Notes: a model not told the origin generated them from the letters alone. 64,000 bases of DNA from Akkermansia muciniphila (GCA_945901795.1 CAMDLP010000008.1:1-64000), one strand, 5' to 3'; shown: positions 18,538 through 27,140, counted from the stretch's first letter. Numbers and translations are program-made.

Positions 18538-18663
18538 TCACCAGAGGCGCGCCGCTCCCAACAGGCTGAGCGGCTTGTCTGGCGACAACAAGGTGCTGCC
18601 AGATTCGATGGCGTGTGCCGCGATCAGACGATCAAAAGGAGCATCATGACCTTCTGGCAACAT
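18538..18663 (-). pseudogene. C-terminal remnant of a PIN-domain (VapC-like) toxin
   Basis: Reading the minus strand to the TGA at 18538 gives LPEGHDAPFDRLIAAHAIES followed by GSTLLSPDKPLSLLGAARLW. The DAPFDRLIAAHA pattern is the conserved C-terminal acidic helix of PIN nucleases, and the following strand matches VapC ends. Upstream sequence no longer resembles PIN, so the N-terminal two thirds are gone. It faces the intact AbrB-Doc pair. Confidence 0.5.
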
Positions 18664-19139
18664 TCCAGATCGATAAATCACAATAATTTGAAGATGGAAC
18701 GGCGGATTCACGAATTTTCAGAAATGAATGATCGGAATCAGAGATTTGATTCAAAAAACCTTCTTCATTCGTGTCCATTCGCGTTCATTCGTGGTTAAAA
18801 AACACCGTGCGAGATCCACCACCGCACAGCGTCGCGTCCGATTCTCAGAAAATCTGCGGGCATTCTGTGAATACAGGATAGCCAAACCTGAAAAATAGGC
18901 TACGCTTTGATCTTCACCTCAGCAAAGGCCCTGTCCCTGAGCTCTGAAAATACCCACCAAACCCTGCCAAAAACCTTCTTTTCCCCGCCTCCCAGTCTTC
19001 GCCACCTACTTCGCCAAGGCTACGAAGGTCAAGAGGGCTACGACGGGCAAGCCGGTCAACCATCAACTCTTTCAACAACCTTCACGCTAAAACCAAAGCA
19101 AAATCCTAGCAAAAAACCAATCCATCTCAGAAAATCCCT
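18664..19139. other. Gene-free region before the second PEP-CTERM gene
   Basis: About 475 bases with no convincing ORF. Near 18766-18802 it contains a stretch of the form TCGTGTCCATTCGCGTTCAT followed by TCGTGG and an A-run, which reads like low-complexity filler. The last 90 bases are A/C-rich and probably contain the promoter and leader of the gene at 19140. No SD-like motif stands out. Confidence 0.4.
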
Positions 19140-20192
19140 ATGGAAATCCACTCCCGCCTCCCCTCCTTCCTGATCATTGCTTCCAGCTCCCTGCTCAGCA
19201 TCTCCCGCATCCACGCCGCCGACGGCACTTGGCTCGGTAACGATGGCAATTGGAACGCCACCGGAACTTGGTCTGGCGGCACCATCGCCGACGGCATCGG
19301 CTTCACCGCCAACTTCACGGGAGTCGACATCGCCGCCAACCGCACCATCACCCTGGCTGCCGACCGCACCATCGGTAACATCTCCTTCACCGACCTCACC
19401 ACGGCATCAAACAACGTGGCCATCATCGGTGCGAACACCCTGACCCTGGACGTCTCCACCGGCGTTCCGCTGATCACCGTCGGCAACCAGACCCTCACGA
19501 TTAACAGCGTCATCGCCGGAAATGAAGGATTGCAGAAAAACGGCGTCGGCACCCTGACGCTCAGCAACACAGCCAACACCTACACCGGCGCGACCAACGT
19601 CACCGGTGGTGTGCTCGCAGTGAACGGATCGCTTGCCAACACCACCACTACCGTCGGCACGGGAGCGACCCTCCAAGGCAGCGGTGGCATCGGTGGCTCG
19701 GTTACCGTGGAGGGTGGCGGCACCCTCGCCGCAGGCAATAGCATCGAGAGCATCACAACTGGAGCCTTGAGCTTGCAGGCCTTCTCCACCTTTGCCTATG
19801 AGATCAACAAGGACGCGGCAGCCAGCGTGGCCGGCGACCTGACGGCAGTGACCGGCAATCTGACCTTCGACCTGACCAATGCGGCCATCCTCACACTGGG
19901 CGAGCTCGGAAGCGGTTCGTGGACTGTCGGTGAGAAGCTCACCCTGATCAGCTACTCCGGCGCATGGAATGGAGGATTGTTCAATTACGGCGGCACCCTT
20001 GCCGACGACTCCACCATCAACTTCAGCGGCATGCAGTGGATGTTCAACTACAACGACGGCGCAGCGGGCACCAACTATACCGGCGACTTGACCGGCAGCA
20101 GTTTTGTGACCATGACGGCCGTCCCCGAGCCGAACGCCGCAGCCCTGCTGGGTGGCCTCGGCACCATCCTGCTGCTGCTCCGCCGCCGCTGA
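19140..20192 (+). CDS. PEP-CTERM autotransporter-associated beta-strand repeat protein, short paralog
   Basis: 350-aa paralog of the protein at 1188-3788. The signal peptide ends near RIHAADGTW. One autotransporter-associated repeat (GVGTLTLSNTANTYTGATNV) is followed by a 200-residue region closely matching the longer protein (AVNGSLANT, GELGSGSW, GEKLTLISYSGAWNGGLF). The PEP-CTERM tail is VPEPNAAALLGGLGTILLLL plus RRR. It is probably exported, cut by exosortase and placed on the surface or in the matrix. A hairpin with the same loop sequence as the one after the long paralog follows. Confidence 0.85.
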   Translation: MEIHSRLPSFLIIASSSLLSISRIHAADGTWLGNDGNWNATGTWSGGTIADGIGFTANFTGVDIAANRTITLAADRTIGNISFTDLTTASNNVAIIGANTLTLDVSTGVPLITVGNQTLTINSVIAGNEGLQKNGVGTLTLSNTANTYTGATNVTGGVLAVNGSLANTTTTVGTGATLQGSGGIGGSVTVEGGGTLAAGNSIESITTGALSLQAFSTFAYEINKDAAASVAGDLTAVTGNLTFDLTNAAILTLGELGSGSWTVGEKLTLISYSGAWNGGLFNYGGTLADDSTINFSGMQWMFNYNDGAAGTNYTGDLTGSSFVTMTAVPEPNAAALLGGLGTILLLLRRR

Positions 20193-20351
20193 GGAGCCAG
20201 TGCTTCGCTTGCCGCTTCGCGGCCCGGTGCTTCAGTGAATCAGTAAGAGAAAAGCGAAAGAAGCGGTGCGAAGCGGCTGATTCTTTCACTCTTACCGAAA
20301 TACCGAAATACAGACTTTCCGGAAGTTAATGGGTTTTCTTCCGGTCTGAAA

Positions 20352-20381
20352 GGGGCTGCCGACTGGAGGGTCGGCAGCCCC
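20352..20381 (+). terminator. Hairpin after the short PEP-CTERM gene
   Basis: Arms GGGGCTGCCGAC and GTCGGCAGCCCC around TGGAGG give a strong stem, but there is no long T-run. The stem-loop core is the same as in the hairpin at 3826-3859, indicating that the terminator was copied with the gene. Confidence 0.55.
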
Positions 20382-20649
20382 GAATTGTCTGACGGATTCA
20401 GGGGATATCCATCACGGAGATGAGGATGGCTGTGGTCCTGCGGGCTTCGGTGGCTCGGGGGCGATGATCTGTGGCAGGACTTTGACCAGAACCCGTCCGC
20501 CCTGCGACGCTGATGAGGCAGCGATTCAATGAATGCAACTTTGTCGCGGTAGAGGTATCTCGAGGTATCCCGAAAAAAAGGTATTTCAGGTCTTTTTCCT
20601 GCTACTCGGTGCCATTCCCTAGTAACCCGATTTCCGGGGAAACCCTTTA
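20382..20649. other. Gene-free stretch before the integrase remnant
   Basis: No convincing coding signal on either strand. It holds GAGGTATCTCGAGGTATCCC, a local direct repeat of GGTATC, and leads into the integrase-like fragment. Confidence 0.35.
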
Positions 20650-20931
20650 CTGGTCACGGATCACGGCGACAAAGTGGTCGCAGCGATGGACGCCGGCACC
20701 TTTGCCGACTGGCTCAACGGATTGCGCGGCATCCGGGAGGACAAGATCGGCGACAAGCTCACCATGACCACGCGGGACAATCTGAAAAAGACCTGCCGCA
20801 CCTTCTTCGGCTTCTGCATGGAACGAGGATGAACAAACCCGGCCGCCGAAGAGCACGCAGGGGCGTTCTGGGCCATCAAATCAGGCAAGGAGAAGGTTGT
20901 CAGCATCACCACGGGAAGGAGGACGGCATGA
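20650..20931 (+). pseudogene. Tyrosine recombinase (integrase) N-terminal remnant
   Basis: One frame reads VTDHGDKVVAAMDAGTFADW, then LNGLRG, then TTRDNLKKTCRTFFGFCMERG. A TGA at 20830 sits where the family normally has Trp, followed by TNPAAEEHAGAFWAIKSGKE up to the TGA at 20929. The layout (arm region, helical core-binding pattern, RG-x-TNPA) is that of the SAM-like N-terminal domain of phage-type integrases. The catalytic domain is absent and the frame is broken, so it is a dead fragment. Confidence 0.45.
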
Positions 20932-21249
20932 GTGAGAAACGAGGGAGACCGCGAAAGGGGATTGAACGTGTGCTAGCGGATAGGCAGAAAGGCCGTGGAA
21001 CACGCCTAGAACATAGGCCACAGCGTGGAACGCCGACTCCGCATTCTATACATTATTACAAGTCAGCAGCGCCGACCGGGGGGGGCGGCGGGGGTCGAGT
21101 TTTCGACCGGCTGCTGCCACCGGGACCTATTTCCCAGCCAAACCAAAAATGGCTAATGGGCTCCCTTTCCCCTGATCGGAGTCGCCAGTTTTAAATTTTG
21201 GCAAGGGGCGGATCAGTTTCGACTCTCCGGATTTTTGAAACCGCCACAT
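20932..21249. other. Gene-free region downstream of nadA
   Basis: About 320 bases without a believable ORF. It includes runs of G (GGGGGGGCGGCGGGGG near 21079) and a weak inverted repeat GTCGAGTTTTCGACCGG. It may be the scar of the element that carried the integrase fragment. Confidence 0.35.
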
Positions 21250-21268
21250 GCAGGAATGCCTGTGTCAC
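21250..21268 (-). repeat. 19-bp element abutting the nadA stop (copy 1)
   Basis: On the minus strand the sequence GTGACACAGGCATTCCTGC begins exactly one base after the nadA stop codon. An identical 19-mer begins one base after the rpsF stop (40062-40080). It can form a short hairpin (ACAGGCA, TTCC loop), here with one mismatch in the 3' arm. Confidence 0.6.
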
Positions 21269-21269
21269 T

Positions 21270-22205
21270 TCACTTCGACTGCTCGAGCATCCGCAGCAGC
21301 GGGGCTTCGGCGCGTTTGCGGAGGGATTCCTCCATTTCGACGCGGGGCTGGAGGGTGTCCAGGCAGTCGCGGAGTTTCTGGAGGGTGTTCATCTTCATGT
21401 AACGGCAATCCGCGCAGGCGCAGCGGTCGGTGGGGCCGGCGATGAGGTTCTTGTCCGGGCACTCCTTGCGCAGGCGGTGGAGCATGCCGCTCTCGGTGAC
21501 GACGATGATGTCTCTAACCGGCGATTTCTTGCAGTAGGAAATCATTTTCTCCGTTGAGCAAACCTCGTCGGCTAACAAGCGAACGGCCTGGGTGCATTCG
21601 GGGTGGGCGACGACGAGGGCGTCCGGGTATTCGGATTTTATGCGGTTGATCGAGTCGCGGGTGAACTCGACGTGGACGTAGCAGTTGCCTTTCCACAGAT
21701 CCATCTTGCGGCCGGTCTGTTCGATGACCCAGGCACCGAGGTTTTCGTCGGGGACGAAAAGGATCGGTCTATCAGCGGGAGCGAGGTTGACGATTTTTAC
21801 CGCGTTGCCGGAGGTGACGATGACGTCGCAGAGCGCTTTGACGCCGCCGGAGCAGTTGATGTAGGCGATGACGTAGTAGTTCTTCTCGGCGTTGGCGTTG
21901 AGGAAGGCTTCGAGCTGATCGGCGGGGCAGGATTGTTCGAGCGAGCAACCGGCATCGGCATCCGGCAGGACGACGATTTTTCCGGGGTTCACGATCTTGG
22001 CGGTTTCCGCCATGAAGTGGACGCCGCAGAAGACGATGACGTCGGCATCGGTGGCCTTGGCGTGATAGGCGAGGCCTAACGAGTCACCCACGTAGTCGGC
22101 GACGTCCTGGATGTCGCCGGTCTGATAGTTGTGGGCGAGGATGACGGCGTTCCTGGCCTTTTTGAGGGCGAGGATTTCCTCTTTGAGATCGAGGGCGGCG
22201 GGCAT
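21270..22205 (-). CDS. nadA: Quinolinate synthase NadA
   Basis: 311 aa from the ATG at 22205; the frame is open to 22457 but that extension is Arg/Pro-rich antisense-like sequence. NadA condenses iminoaspartate with dihydroxyacetone phosphate to quinolinate, the second step of NAD synthesis from aspartate. Visible signatures are ILAHNYQTGDIQDVADYVGD, PDADAGCSLEQSCPADQ, YINCSGGVKALCD, HPECTQAVR and the C-terminal RCACADCRYMKMNTL. The last contributes a [4Fe-4S] cysteine. It is last in a minus-strand run behind two bactofilin genes. nadB and nadC are not in the window. Confidence 0.95.
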   Translation of the reverse strand: MPAALDLKEEILALKKARNAVILAHNYQTGDIQDVADYVGDSLGLAYHAKATDADVIVFCGVHFMAETAKIVNPGKIVVLPDADAGCSLEQSCPADQLEAFLNANAEKNYYVIAYINCSGGVKALCDVIVTSGNAVKIVNLAPADRPILFVPDENLGAWVIEQTGRKMDLWKGNCYVHVEFTRDSINRIKSEYPDALVVAHPECTQAVRLLADEVCSTEKMISYCKKSPVRDIIVVTESGMLHRLRKECPDKNLIAGPTDRCACADCRYMKMNTLQKLRDCLDTLQPRVEMEESLRKRAEAPLLRMLEQSK

Positions 22206-22219
22206 TTCGGAATGGGAAG

Positions 22220-23059
22220 TTAGACTTGCGGGCTCAGCTCGGGGATCATCTCGATGGTGCCGGTGTGTTTGGCACCGGGCTTGACGATGAGCGAGGTGGT
22301 GCGGACGAGGCCTTGGAGGTGGGCGCGTTTTTCGAGGGTGACGGGGCCGGAGCAGGAGATCTGGCCGCGGACGTTGCCGTCGATGAAGGCGGTGACGGCG
22401 GTGACGGGATTGAGGAACTCGACGCGGGCGCCTTTTTCGACGCGGAGGTTCCGGCATTGGACGTCGCCGGTAATTTTGCCGTGGCTGCGGATGATGAGGT
22501 CACCGGTGCATTCGACCGAGCCGGCGAGTTCGCCGAGGACGGTTAGGTTGTGGCACTTGAGGGTGACGCCGGCGACGGTTCCGGATTTCTGGATGACCAC
22601 GTCGCCACAAGTTTGGATGCGGCGGTTCCAGTGCTCGGTGATGTCGTAACTGAGCAGGCTGATGTAGCCGCTGCATTTCGGGCACTGGCTGGACTGGGCC
22701 TCGCCGACGGTGGCGTAGGAATGGCCGCAGCCGAAGCAGGTGATTTCGCGAGGCGGCTTGGCGGGGTTGAACAAGCGCATCAGGAAGGATTGCGGCACCG
22801 GCACGACGGGGCCGCGACGAAGGAACGTCTCGAGCGCGGGCGCTTGCGGCGGCGGCTCGGGTTCCGGGTCGGAATCTTTGCGCGGGACGGCGAGCCGGGT
22901 GATCGGATGGGTTCTAACGACACCCTTGCCTTCGCGGACTTGGAAATTGGCGCGACAGGCCCGGCATTGCGTGGAAACCACGAGTGCGGGCTCGAACTGG
23001 ACTTTTCCGCATTCCGGGCAAGCTACCTCGATGCGATGGCGCTGGGGCTCATCGGCCAT
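22220..23059 (-). CDS. Bactofilin-like polymer-forming protein with N-terminal zinc ribbons
   Basis: 279 aa. The first 100 residues carry paired cysteine motifs, CPECGKVQ with CRAC (residues about 14-35) and CFGCGHSY with CPKCSGY (about 97-120), which resemble two zinc ribbons. Residues about 135-265 are a bactofilin-type right-handed beta-helix (GDVVIQKSGTVAGVTLKCHN, GDLIIRSHGKITGDVQCRNL, GNVRGQISCSGPVTLEKRAH). It starts 41 bases after the stop of the classical bactofilin and ends 14 bases before nadA. Bactofilins polymerise without nucleotide into cytoskeletal filaments. The zinc-ribbon fusion suggests an added binding function. Confidence 0.82.
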   Translation of the reverse strand: MADEPQRHRIEVACPECGKVQFEPALVVSTQCRACRANFQVREGKGVVRTHPITRLAVPRKDSDPEPEPPPQAPALETFLRRGPVVPVPQSFLMRLFNPAKPPREITCFGCGHSYATVGEAQSSQCPKCSGYISLLSYDITEHWNRRIQTCGDVVIQKSGTVAGVTLKCHNLTVLGELAGSVECTGDLIIRSHGKITGDVQCRNLRVEKGARVEFLNPVTAVTAFIDGNVRGQISCSGPVTLEKRAHLQGLVRTTSLIVKPGAKHTGTIEMIPELSPQV

Positions 23060-23100
23060 GGCAGTGCGAAGGGGTTTTCGAAGGAAGCACCTCCGACAAG

Positions 23101-23694
23101 TTAGGTGGAAGTGCCGGCAAGGGTGCCTTGTTTGGGGGCTTCAGGTGCTGGGTCTGCTTTGTTCGCGGCCGGCTGTTGGGCGGCGGGTTGGGCAGCAGCG
23201 GGCTGGGCGGATGCGACCACTTGTGCGGGGGTGCCGACAGTGGATTTTCCGACGAAAATGGCACCGGCCTCGATGGCGAGCGACTTGGCCTTGATGTCGC
23301 CGACGACTTCGGCGCTGGCCTTGAGTTCGACGCGGTCGGTGGCGGTGATGTTGCCGTGGACCTTGCCGTAAACGACGACGGTGGCGGTTTTGATCTCGGC
23401 CTTGATGCGGGCGTTTTCGCCGACGGTGAGATTGCCGTCGGAGGAGATTTCGCCTTCGATCTTGCCGTCAACGACGAGGTCGTTGGTGAACTTGACGGTG
23501 CCTTTGATTTCCACGTCGGTGGAGAGGAAATTGCGGGTGGCGGCGGGCGAAGGGCGCGCTGTCGGCGCGGCGGCGGGCGAGCCGTAGGCGGGTGAAACGG
23601 GTTCCGGGTGGCGGATTTCCGGAAGGGGTGGAGCGGACCGCTGGGATTCGCTGTTGTCTTGGCCGATTACTTTTTTAAACACGGGAAGAAACAA
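23101..23694 (-). CDS. Bactofilin family cytoskeletal protein
   Basis: 197 aa. A Pro/Ala-rich N-terminal tail (residues 1-55) precedes the bactofilin core: STDVEIKGTVKFTNDLVVDG, KIEGEISSDGNLTVGENARI, VYGKVHGNITATDRVELK and GDIKAKSLAIEAGAIFVG. A long Ala/Pro/Gln-rich C-terminal tail follows. The repeating six-residue turns fit the compact beta-helix known for BacA/BacM proteins. It lies between the TPR membrane protein and the zinc-ribbon bactofilin on one strand, probably one operon. A related partial gene is at the right edge of the window. Confidence 0.92.
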   Translation of the reverse strand: MFLPVFKKVIGQDNSESQRSAPPLPEIRHPEPVSPAYGSPAAAPTARPSPAATRNFLSTDVEIKGTVKFTNDLVVDGKIEGEISSDGNLTVGENARIKAEIKTATVVVYGKVHGNITATDRVELKASAEVVGDIKAKSLAIEAGAIFVGKSTVGTPAQVVASAQPAAAQPAAQQPAANKADPAPEAPKQGTLAGTST

Positions 23695-23734
23695 TGGTTG
23701 GGGTTATGATGATGTCAAATTGATGATTCAAAGG

Positions 23735-24499
23735 TTACTGACCGGGTGCTGTCGGAATTTCAGCGGCAGGGGCGGAAGGCGTGATGGTCGCTCCGGGTGG
23801 CAGCGCCGGTTTGGTCTCCGGCGTCGGTGCGGGCGGTGCCGGTGGCGGCTCGATCTCGACGGGTGGCTTGGTCTTCAGGATGGCCAGGCGGCGGGTGGCG
23901 GTGCCGGCGAAGCTGCTGTCCGGGAAATCGGTTTTTGCCTTGGTGTAGGAGGCGTCCGCCTTTTCGAGCTCGCCGGCGGCTTTGGAAATGTCGCCGAGGG
24001 AAATGAGCGCGAACGGAGCGATGAAGCGGGCGGCGGGATCGGAGGCGAGTTCTTCGAAGAGTTTCGCGGCGTCTCCGGATTTGCCCTGCGCCACCAACTT
24101 GGAAGCGAGATTGGCCTTGGCGGTGGGGATCGCCGGATGCTCGGGCGAGTCGGCGATGAATTTCCGGAGCGTGGCGACGGCGTCATCCTGTTTGCCCGCG
24201 GTCCACTGGCTGTTAGCGAGGAGGACCATCGCGCTGCCGCCAGCGGTGGTGCCGGCGTGTTCGGTGACGACGGCTTGGAGGGCGGCGAGATCTGCGGCCT
24301 TGGTGAGTGCTGCTCCGGCCGTTTGCTGGCGGCTGGTTTCCACGCCGCGGTAAATTACCAAAGCCACGGCTCCGATCGCGAGAAGGATGGCAAAAACGAC
24401 GATGCCCTTTTGGTTGCGGTCGAGGAACGCTTCGAAGGCGTTGGGTCCTTGTGAAATTTCAGCAAGCGGGACGGGAGATTCGGTGAGATCGGCGGACAT
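23735..24499 (-). CDS. TPR membrane protein (YfgM-like)
   Basis: 254 aa. A cytoplasmic N-terminus with FEAFLDRNQKGIVVFAILLA, the start of a transmembrane helix at about residues 33-52, precedes a periplasmic helical region. TPR-like repeats are visible (VVTEHAGTTAGGSAMVLLAN, KFIADSPEHPAIPTAKANLA, FELASDPAARF, ADASYTKAKTDFPDSSFA). The C-terminus is proline-rich. The layout resembles YfgM-like ancillary proteins. It is the first gene of the bactofilin-nadA run and is divergent from lpxB. Confidence 0.75.
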   Translation of the reverse strand: MSADLTESPVPLAEISQGPNAFEAFLDRNQKGIVVFAILLAIGAVALVIYRGVETSRQQTAGAALTKAADLAALQAVVTEHAGTTAGGSAMVLLANSQWTAGKQDDAVATLRKFIADSPEHPAIPTAKANLASKLVAQGKSGDAAKLFEELASDPAARFIAPFALISLGDISKAAGELEKADASYTKAKTDFPDSSFAGTATRRLAILKTKPPVEIEPPPAPPAPTPETKPALPPGATITPSAPAAEIPTAPGQ

Positions 24500-24665
24500 G
24501 ATGAGGGATGGACAAAGCTGCGGGGGCCGATCAAAGCGGCAGTGGCGTCGAAATCAATGCGGAACTCGGGAAGTTTTACGATTTTCACGGATTCGGGGCG
24601 AGTTCCGGGGTGGCGGGTGGATTTGTAATGGCCAGAGCCGGGCGGCTTGCCTAATTTGCCGCCGC

Positions 24666-25799
24666 ATGTCGAAACGGGTTTACGTGGTCGCGGGGGAGTT
24701 GAGCGGGGATGCTCACGGGGCGGGATTGCTGCGCTCGCTTGCGGAAATGGTGCCGGATTTGGAAATCCACGGAGCCGGCGGCCCGGAAATGGCGGAGATC
24801 ACCGGACCGGGCTTGCGCGACTGGGTCGAGGACGCCGCGGTGATGGGCGTCTGGGAGGTTTTGAAACGCTACGGCTGGTTCAAACAGCGGTTTGCCGAGA
24901 TGCTGGCAGAGTTGAAAAATTTCCAGCCAGACGTCCTGCTGCTCATCGATTACCCCGGCTTCAACCTGCGTTTCGCCGAGGCGGTGAAACGCGAGTGCCC
25001 GCGGACGCGGATCATTTATTACATCAGCCCGAAAGTGTGGGCGTGGAACAAGCGCCGCATCCCGGTGATGGCGCGGGTGCTGGATGAAGTGCTCTGCCTG
25101 TTCCCCTTCGAGCCGCCGATTTTCCAAACCGCCGGACTGAAAGCGACCTTCGTCGGAAATCCGCTGGTCGATGAGCTGGAGGAAAAACGCCTTCCCGGCG
25201 CGCGTCGCGACGAACGGCTCGTCGGGTTGTTTCCCGGCAGCCGCGAGCGGGAGGTCGCCCGGCTTTTTCCGATGATGGTCGAAACCGCGAAACGGCTGAA
25301 ATCTTCGGACGGCGACTTGAAATTCGAAGTCCCCGCCGCCTCCGCCAAGCTCGCGGAGCAGATCCGCGGCTTGATGGCGGAGGCCGGGGCGGGGGAGTTG
25401 ATCGCGGTCACCACCGGTGGAAGCCACTCGCTGATGCAGCGGGCGGGCTGCGCCGTGATCGCCAGCGGCACCGCGACGCTGGAGGCGGCGTATTACGGGC
25501 TGCCGTATTGTCTAGTCTATCGCGTCGCTCCGCTGACTTACCTGCTCGCCAAGATGCTGGTGAAAATCGAGCACATCGGCCTGGTTAACATCTTGGCCGG
25601 GGAAGGCGTCGTCGAGGAACTGATCCAGGCGAAAGCCGAACCGGTATCCGTGGCGCGCTCGTTGAAAGGATTCCTCGACTCCCCGGGCAAGCGCGAGGCC
25701 TTGCAGGCGCGGCTCGCGGAAACCTCGGCCAAGCTCGGTGGAAAAGGAGCCCACGAGCGAGCCGCCCGCGCCGTGGCGGGGTGGCTGGCGCAGCGGTGA
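24666..25799 (+). CDS. lpxB: Lipid-A-disaccharide synthase LpxB
   Basis: 377 aa from the ATG at 24666. LpxB joins UDP-2,3-diacylglucosamine and 2,3-diacylglucosamine-1-phosphate in lipid A synthesis, at the inner membrane. Motifs seen include VYVVAGELSGDAHGAGLLRS at the start, HGAGGPEM, DVLLLIDYPGFNLRFAE, YYISPKVWAWNKRRI, FVGNPLVDE, LFPGSREREVARLFPMM and the C-terminal SGTATLEAAYYGLPYCLVYR. The longer frame start at 24387 lies inside the divergent gene and is rejected. It implies a lipopolysaccharide outer membrane. Confidence 0.95.
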   Translation: MSKRVYVVAGELSGDAHGAGLLRSLAEMVPDLEIHGAGGPEMAEITGPGLRDWVEDAAVMGVWEVLKRYGWFKQRFAEMLAELKNFQPDVLLLIDYPGFNLRFAEAVKRECPRTRIIYYISPKVWAWNKRRIPVMARVLDEVLCLFPFEPPIFQTAGLKATFVGNPLVDELEEKRLPGARRDERLVGLFPGSREREVARLFPMMVETAKRLKSSDGDLKFEVPAASAKLAEQIRGLMAEAGAGELIAVTTGGSHSLMQRAGCAVIASGTATLEAAYYGLPYCLVYRVAPLTYLLAKMLVKIEHIGLVNILAGEGVVEELIQAKAEPVSVARSLKGFLDSPGKREALQARLAETSAKLGGKGAHERAARAVAGWLAQR

Positions 25800-25855
25800 A
25801 TTTCCAGCGCCTTGGGGGTTGCGTTTCGCGGGCGACTGGCTATTGAAGCGGCGCG

Positions 25856-26050
25856 ATGAAATCATTTTCGATCCTGCTTGTGACCGTTTCCCTGTTTGCC
25901 GTTTCCTGCGAGCGCCATGAATTCGAAGGCCCACAAGGCACCAAGCAGCTCAATGAAAATCACGCCGCCGCCGCGCATGACGAACACCCGGCAAGCCACG
26001 CGGAAACCGAAGAAGGTGATGTCAAAGACGGGCGGGTATTGAAACATTGA
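25856..26050 (+). CDS. Small His-rich lipoprotein
   Basis: 64 aa. The signal sequence MKSFSILLVTVSLFAVSC ends in a lipobox (AVSC), so Cys18 is probably lipidated. The mature 46 residues are charged and histidine-rich (NHAAAAHDEHPASHAETEE). No family is recognised. It follows lpxB by 56 bases and could share its transcript. Metal binding is possible from the His content but untested. Confidence 0.6.
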   Translation: MKSFSILLVTVSLFAVSCERHEFEGPQGTKQLNENHAAAAHDEHPASHAETEEGDVKDGRVLKH

Positions 26051-26066
26051 GCACTCCGGCCGTTTT

Positions 26067-26729
26067 CTAGCGGCACCGGGTGTAGCTGAGGAAACACTCC
26101 CCGGTTGCGGGCCGCGGGTCGAAGCCGCTGATTTCAAAAGCCACCGATTTCGGCAAAAACTCCATGGGAATCCCGGTCGCCGTGCTGGCCACGAAGCCGC
26201 CGAACAGCGTGTGTCCGGCGAGCGTGAGATGGAATTCATCGATCGCGTCCAGCTCCGCCAGCGCCCGCACCAGCTTGCCGCCACCCTCGCAGTGGAGGTG
26301 GCGGACATGGTGTTCGGTCGCCAGCGTTTCGAGAAACCCGGCCAGCGTTTGGCGGTGGACCGTGACTTTTAAATCCACATCACCCGCGAAATCGGCGGTG
26401 ACGAGTAGATGGATCTCGCCGCCGGGCTTGCTGAAAATCGGGTGCGCCGGATCGAGCTTGCCCGACCGCGAGACGATGCAGCGCAGCGGTTGCTCCGCTT
26501 TTCCGGGCACCGTGAGCGTCATCCGGTCGGCGTCCAGCGTGCCGCGCCCGACTAGGATCGCGTCGGCATTTCCCCGCAATTCCAGCAACCGGGCGTGGTC
26601 GTCGCGCGAGGTCCAGCCGGACGGCCGGGGCGGCGATGACGAGATTTTTCCGTCCGCCGAGATGGCTAGATTCGTGGAGATGCGGGGGCGCGGCATGCCC
26701 GGAGCGTGGCCGCTGCCGGTCGTTTGCAC
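26067..26729 (-). CDS. RibD C-terminal / dihydrofolate-reductase-like protein
   Basis: 220 aa, or 209 from the ATG at 26696, which fits the family start better (MPRPRISTNLAISADGKISS). It matches the RibD reductase domain: NLAISADGKI, GNADAILVGRGTLDADRMTL, and a LHCEGGGKLVRALAELDAID motif resembling the pyridine-nucleotide-binding glycine-rich loop. The fold reduces a pyrimidine ring in riboflavin synthesis. Stand-alone members often have unknown substrates. No deaminase domain is fused. Confidence 0.8.
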   Translation of the reverse strand: MQTTGSGHAPGMPRPRISTNLAISADGKISSSPPRPSGWTSRDDHARLLELRGNADAILVGRGTLDADRMTLTVPGKAEQPLRCIVSRSGKLDPAHPIFSKPGGEIHLLVTADFAGDVDLKVTVHRQTLAGFLETLATEHHVRHLHCEGGGKLVRALAELDAIDEFHLTLAGHTLFGGFVASTATGIPMEFLPKSVAFEISGFDPRPATGECFLSYTRCR

Positions 26730-26848
26730 AAACTCCGTTCTTCATTCCTTCGCGCAGCCAAGGAAGGGCGATATCCGATCGCCCGGCCCATGCTTCGGGG
26801 TCAGTCCCGGCTAACAAGCATTCGGATCATTCCTTGATCTGGATCTAA

Positions 26849-26947
26849 TCACCGGCCACCTAGTTTTGGATGGCGGAGCGGATTTGCTCCAAATAGAGCT
26901 CGGCGCAGGGCCACGGGCAGATTCTCATCGAGCAGGATCGTCTTCAC
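26849..26947 (-). pseudogene. Truncated PIN-like (DUF5615-type) toxin, N-terminal piece
   Basis: A GTG at 26947 starts 32 codons beginning KTILLDENLPVALRRAL, the diagnostic LLDENLP start of DUF5615 PIN-like toxins. It then diverges and stops at 26849, whereas intact members run to about 110 aa. It overlaps the end of an unrecognised upstream frame by 23 bases, as a toxin gene overlaps its antitoxin. Confidence 0.5.
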
Positions 26948-27140
26948 GGGCGAGCTTCAGGAATTCCACGGCATCGACCACGTCCCTTCCGGGGACCGGA
27001 ATCCAACCGGGCAACCGATGCAAGGTCAGTCCACCCAAGTCGAGACAGGCTTTTTCGAGGATAGCTATTACTTCGGGGTTGCATCCGGGTGGGCGTTGAA
27101 AAACGATGGGCTCTACCCCAATTGGAAATGACGTCCGGAA
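26925..27140 (-). other. Unrecognised open frame upstream of the toxin remnant
   Basis: A minus-strand frame without a clear start runs through the rhamnulokinase start and encodes VFQRPPGCNPEVIAILEKAC, LTLHRLPGWIPVPGRDVVDA and EFLKLARED before the TGA at 26925. It looks protein-like but matches nothing I recognise. It could be a decayed antitoxin or unrelated fragment, 3'-overlapping the truncated toxin. Confidence 0.3.

Noticed and set aside
22206-22457. N-terminal extension of nadA
   Set aside because: The extension is Arg/Pro/His-rich and antisense-like; the ATG at 22205 gives the normal NadA start.
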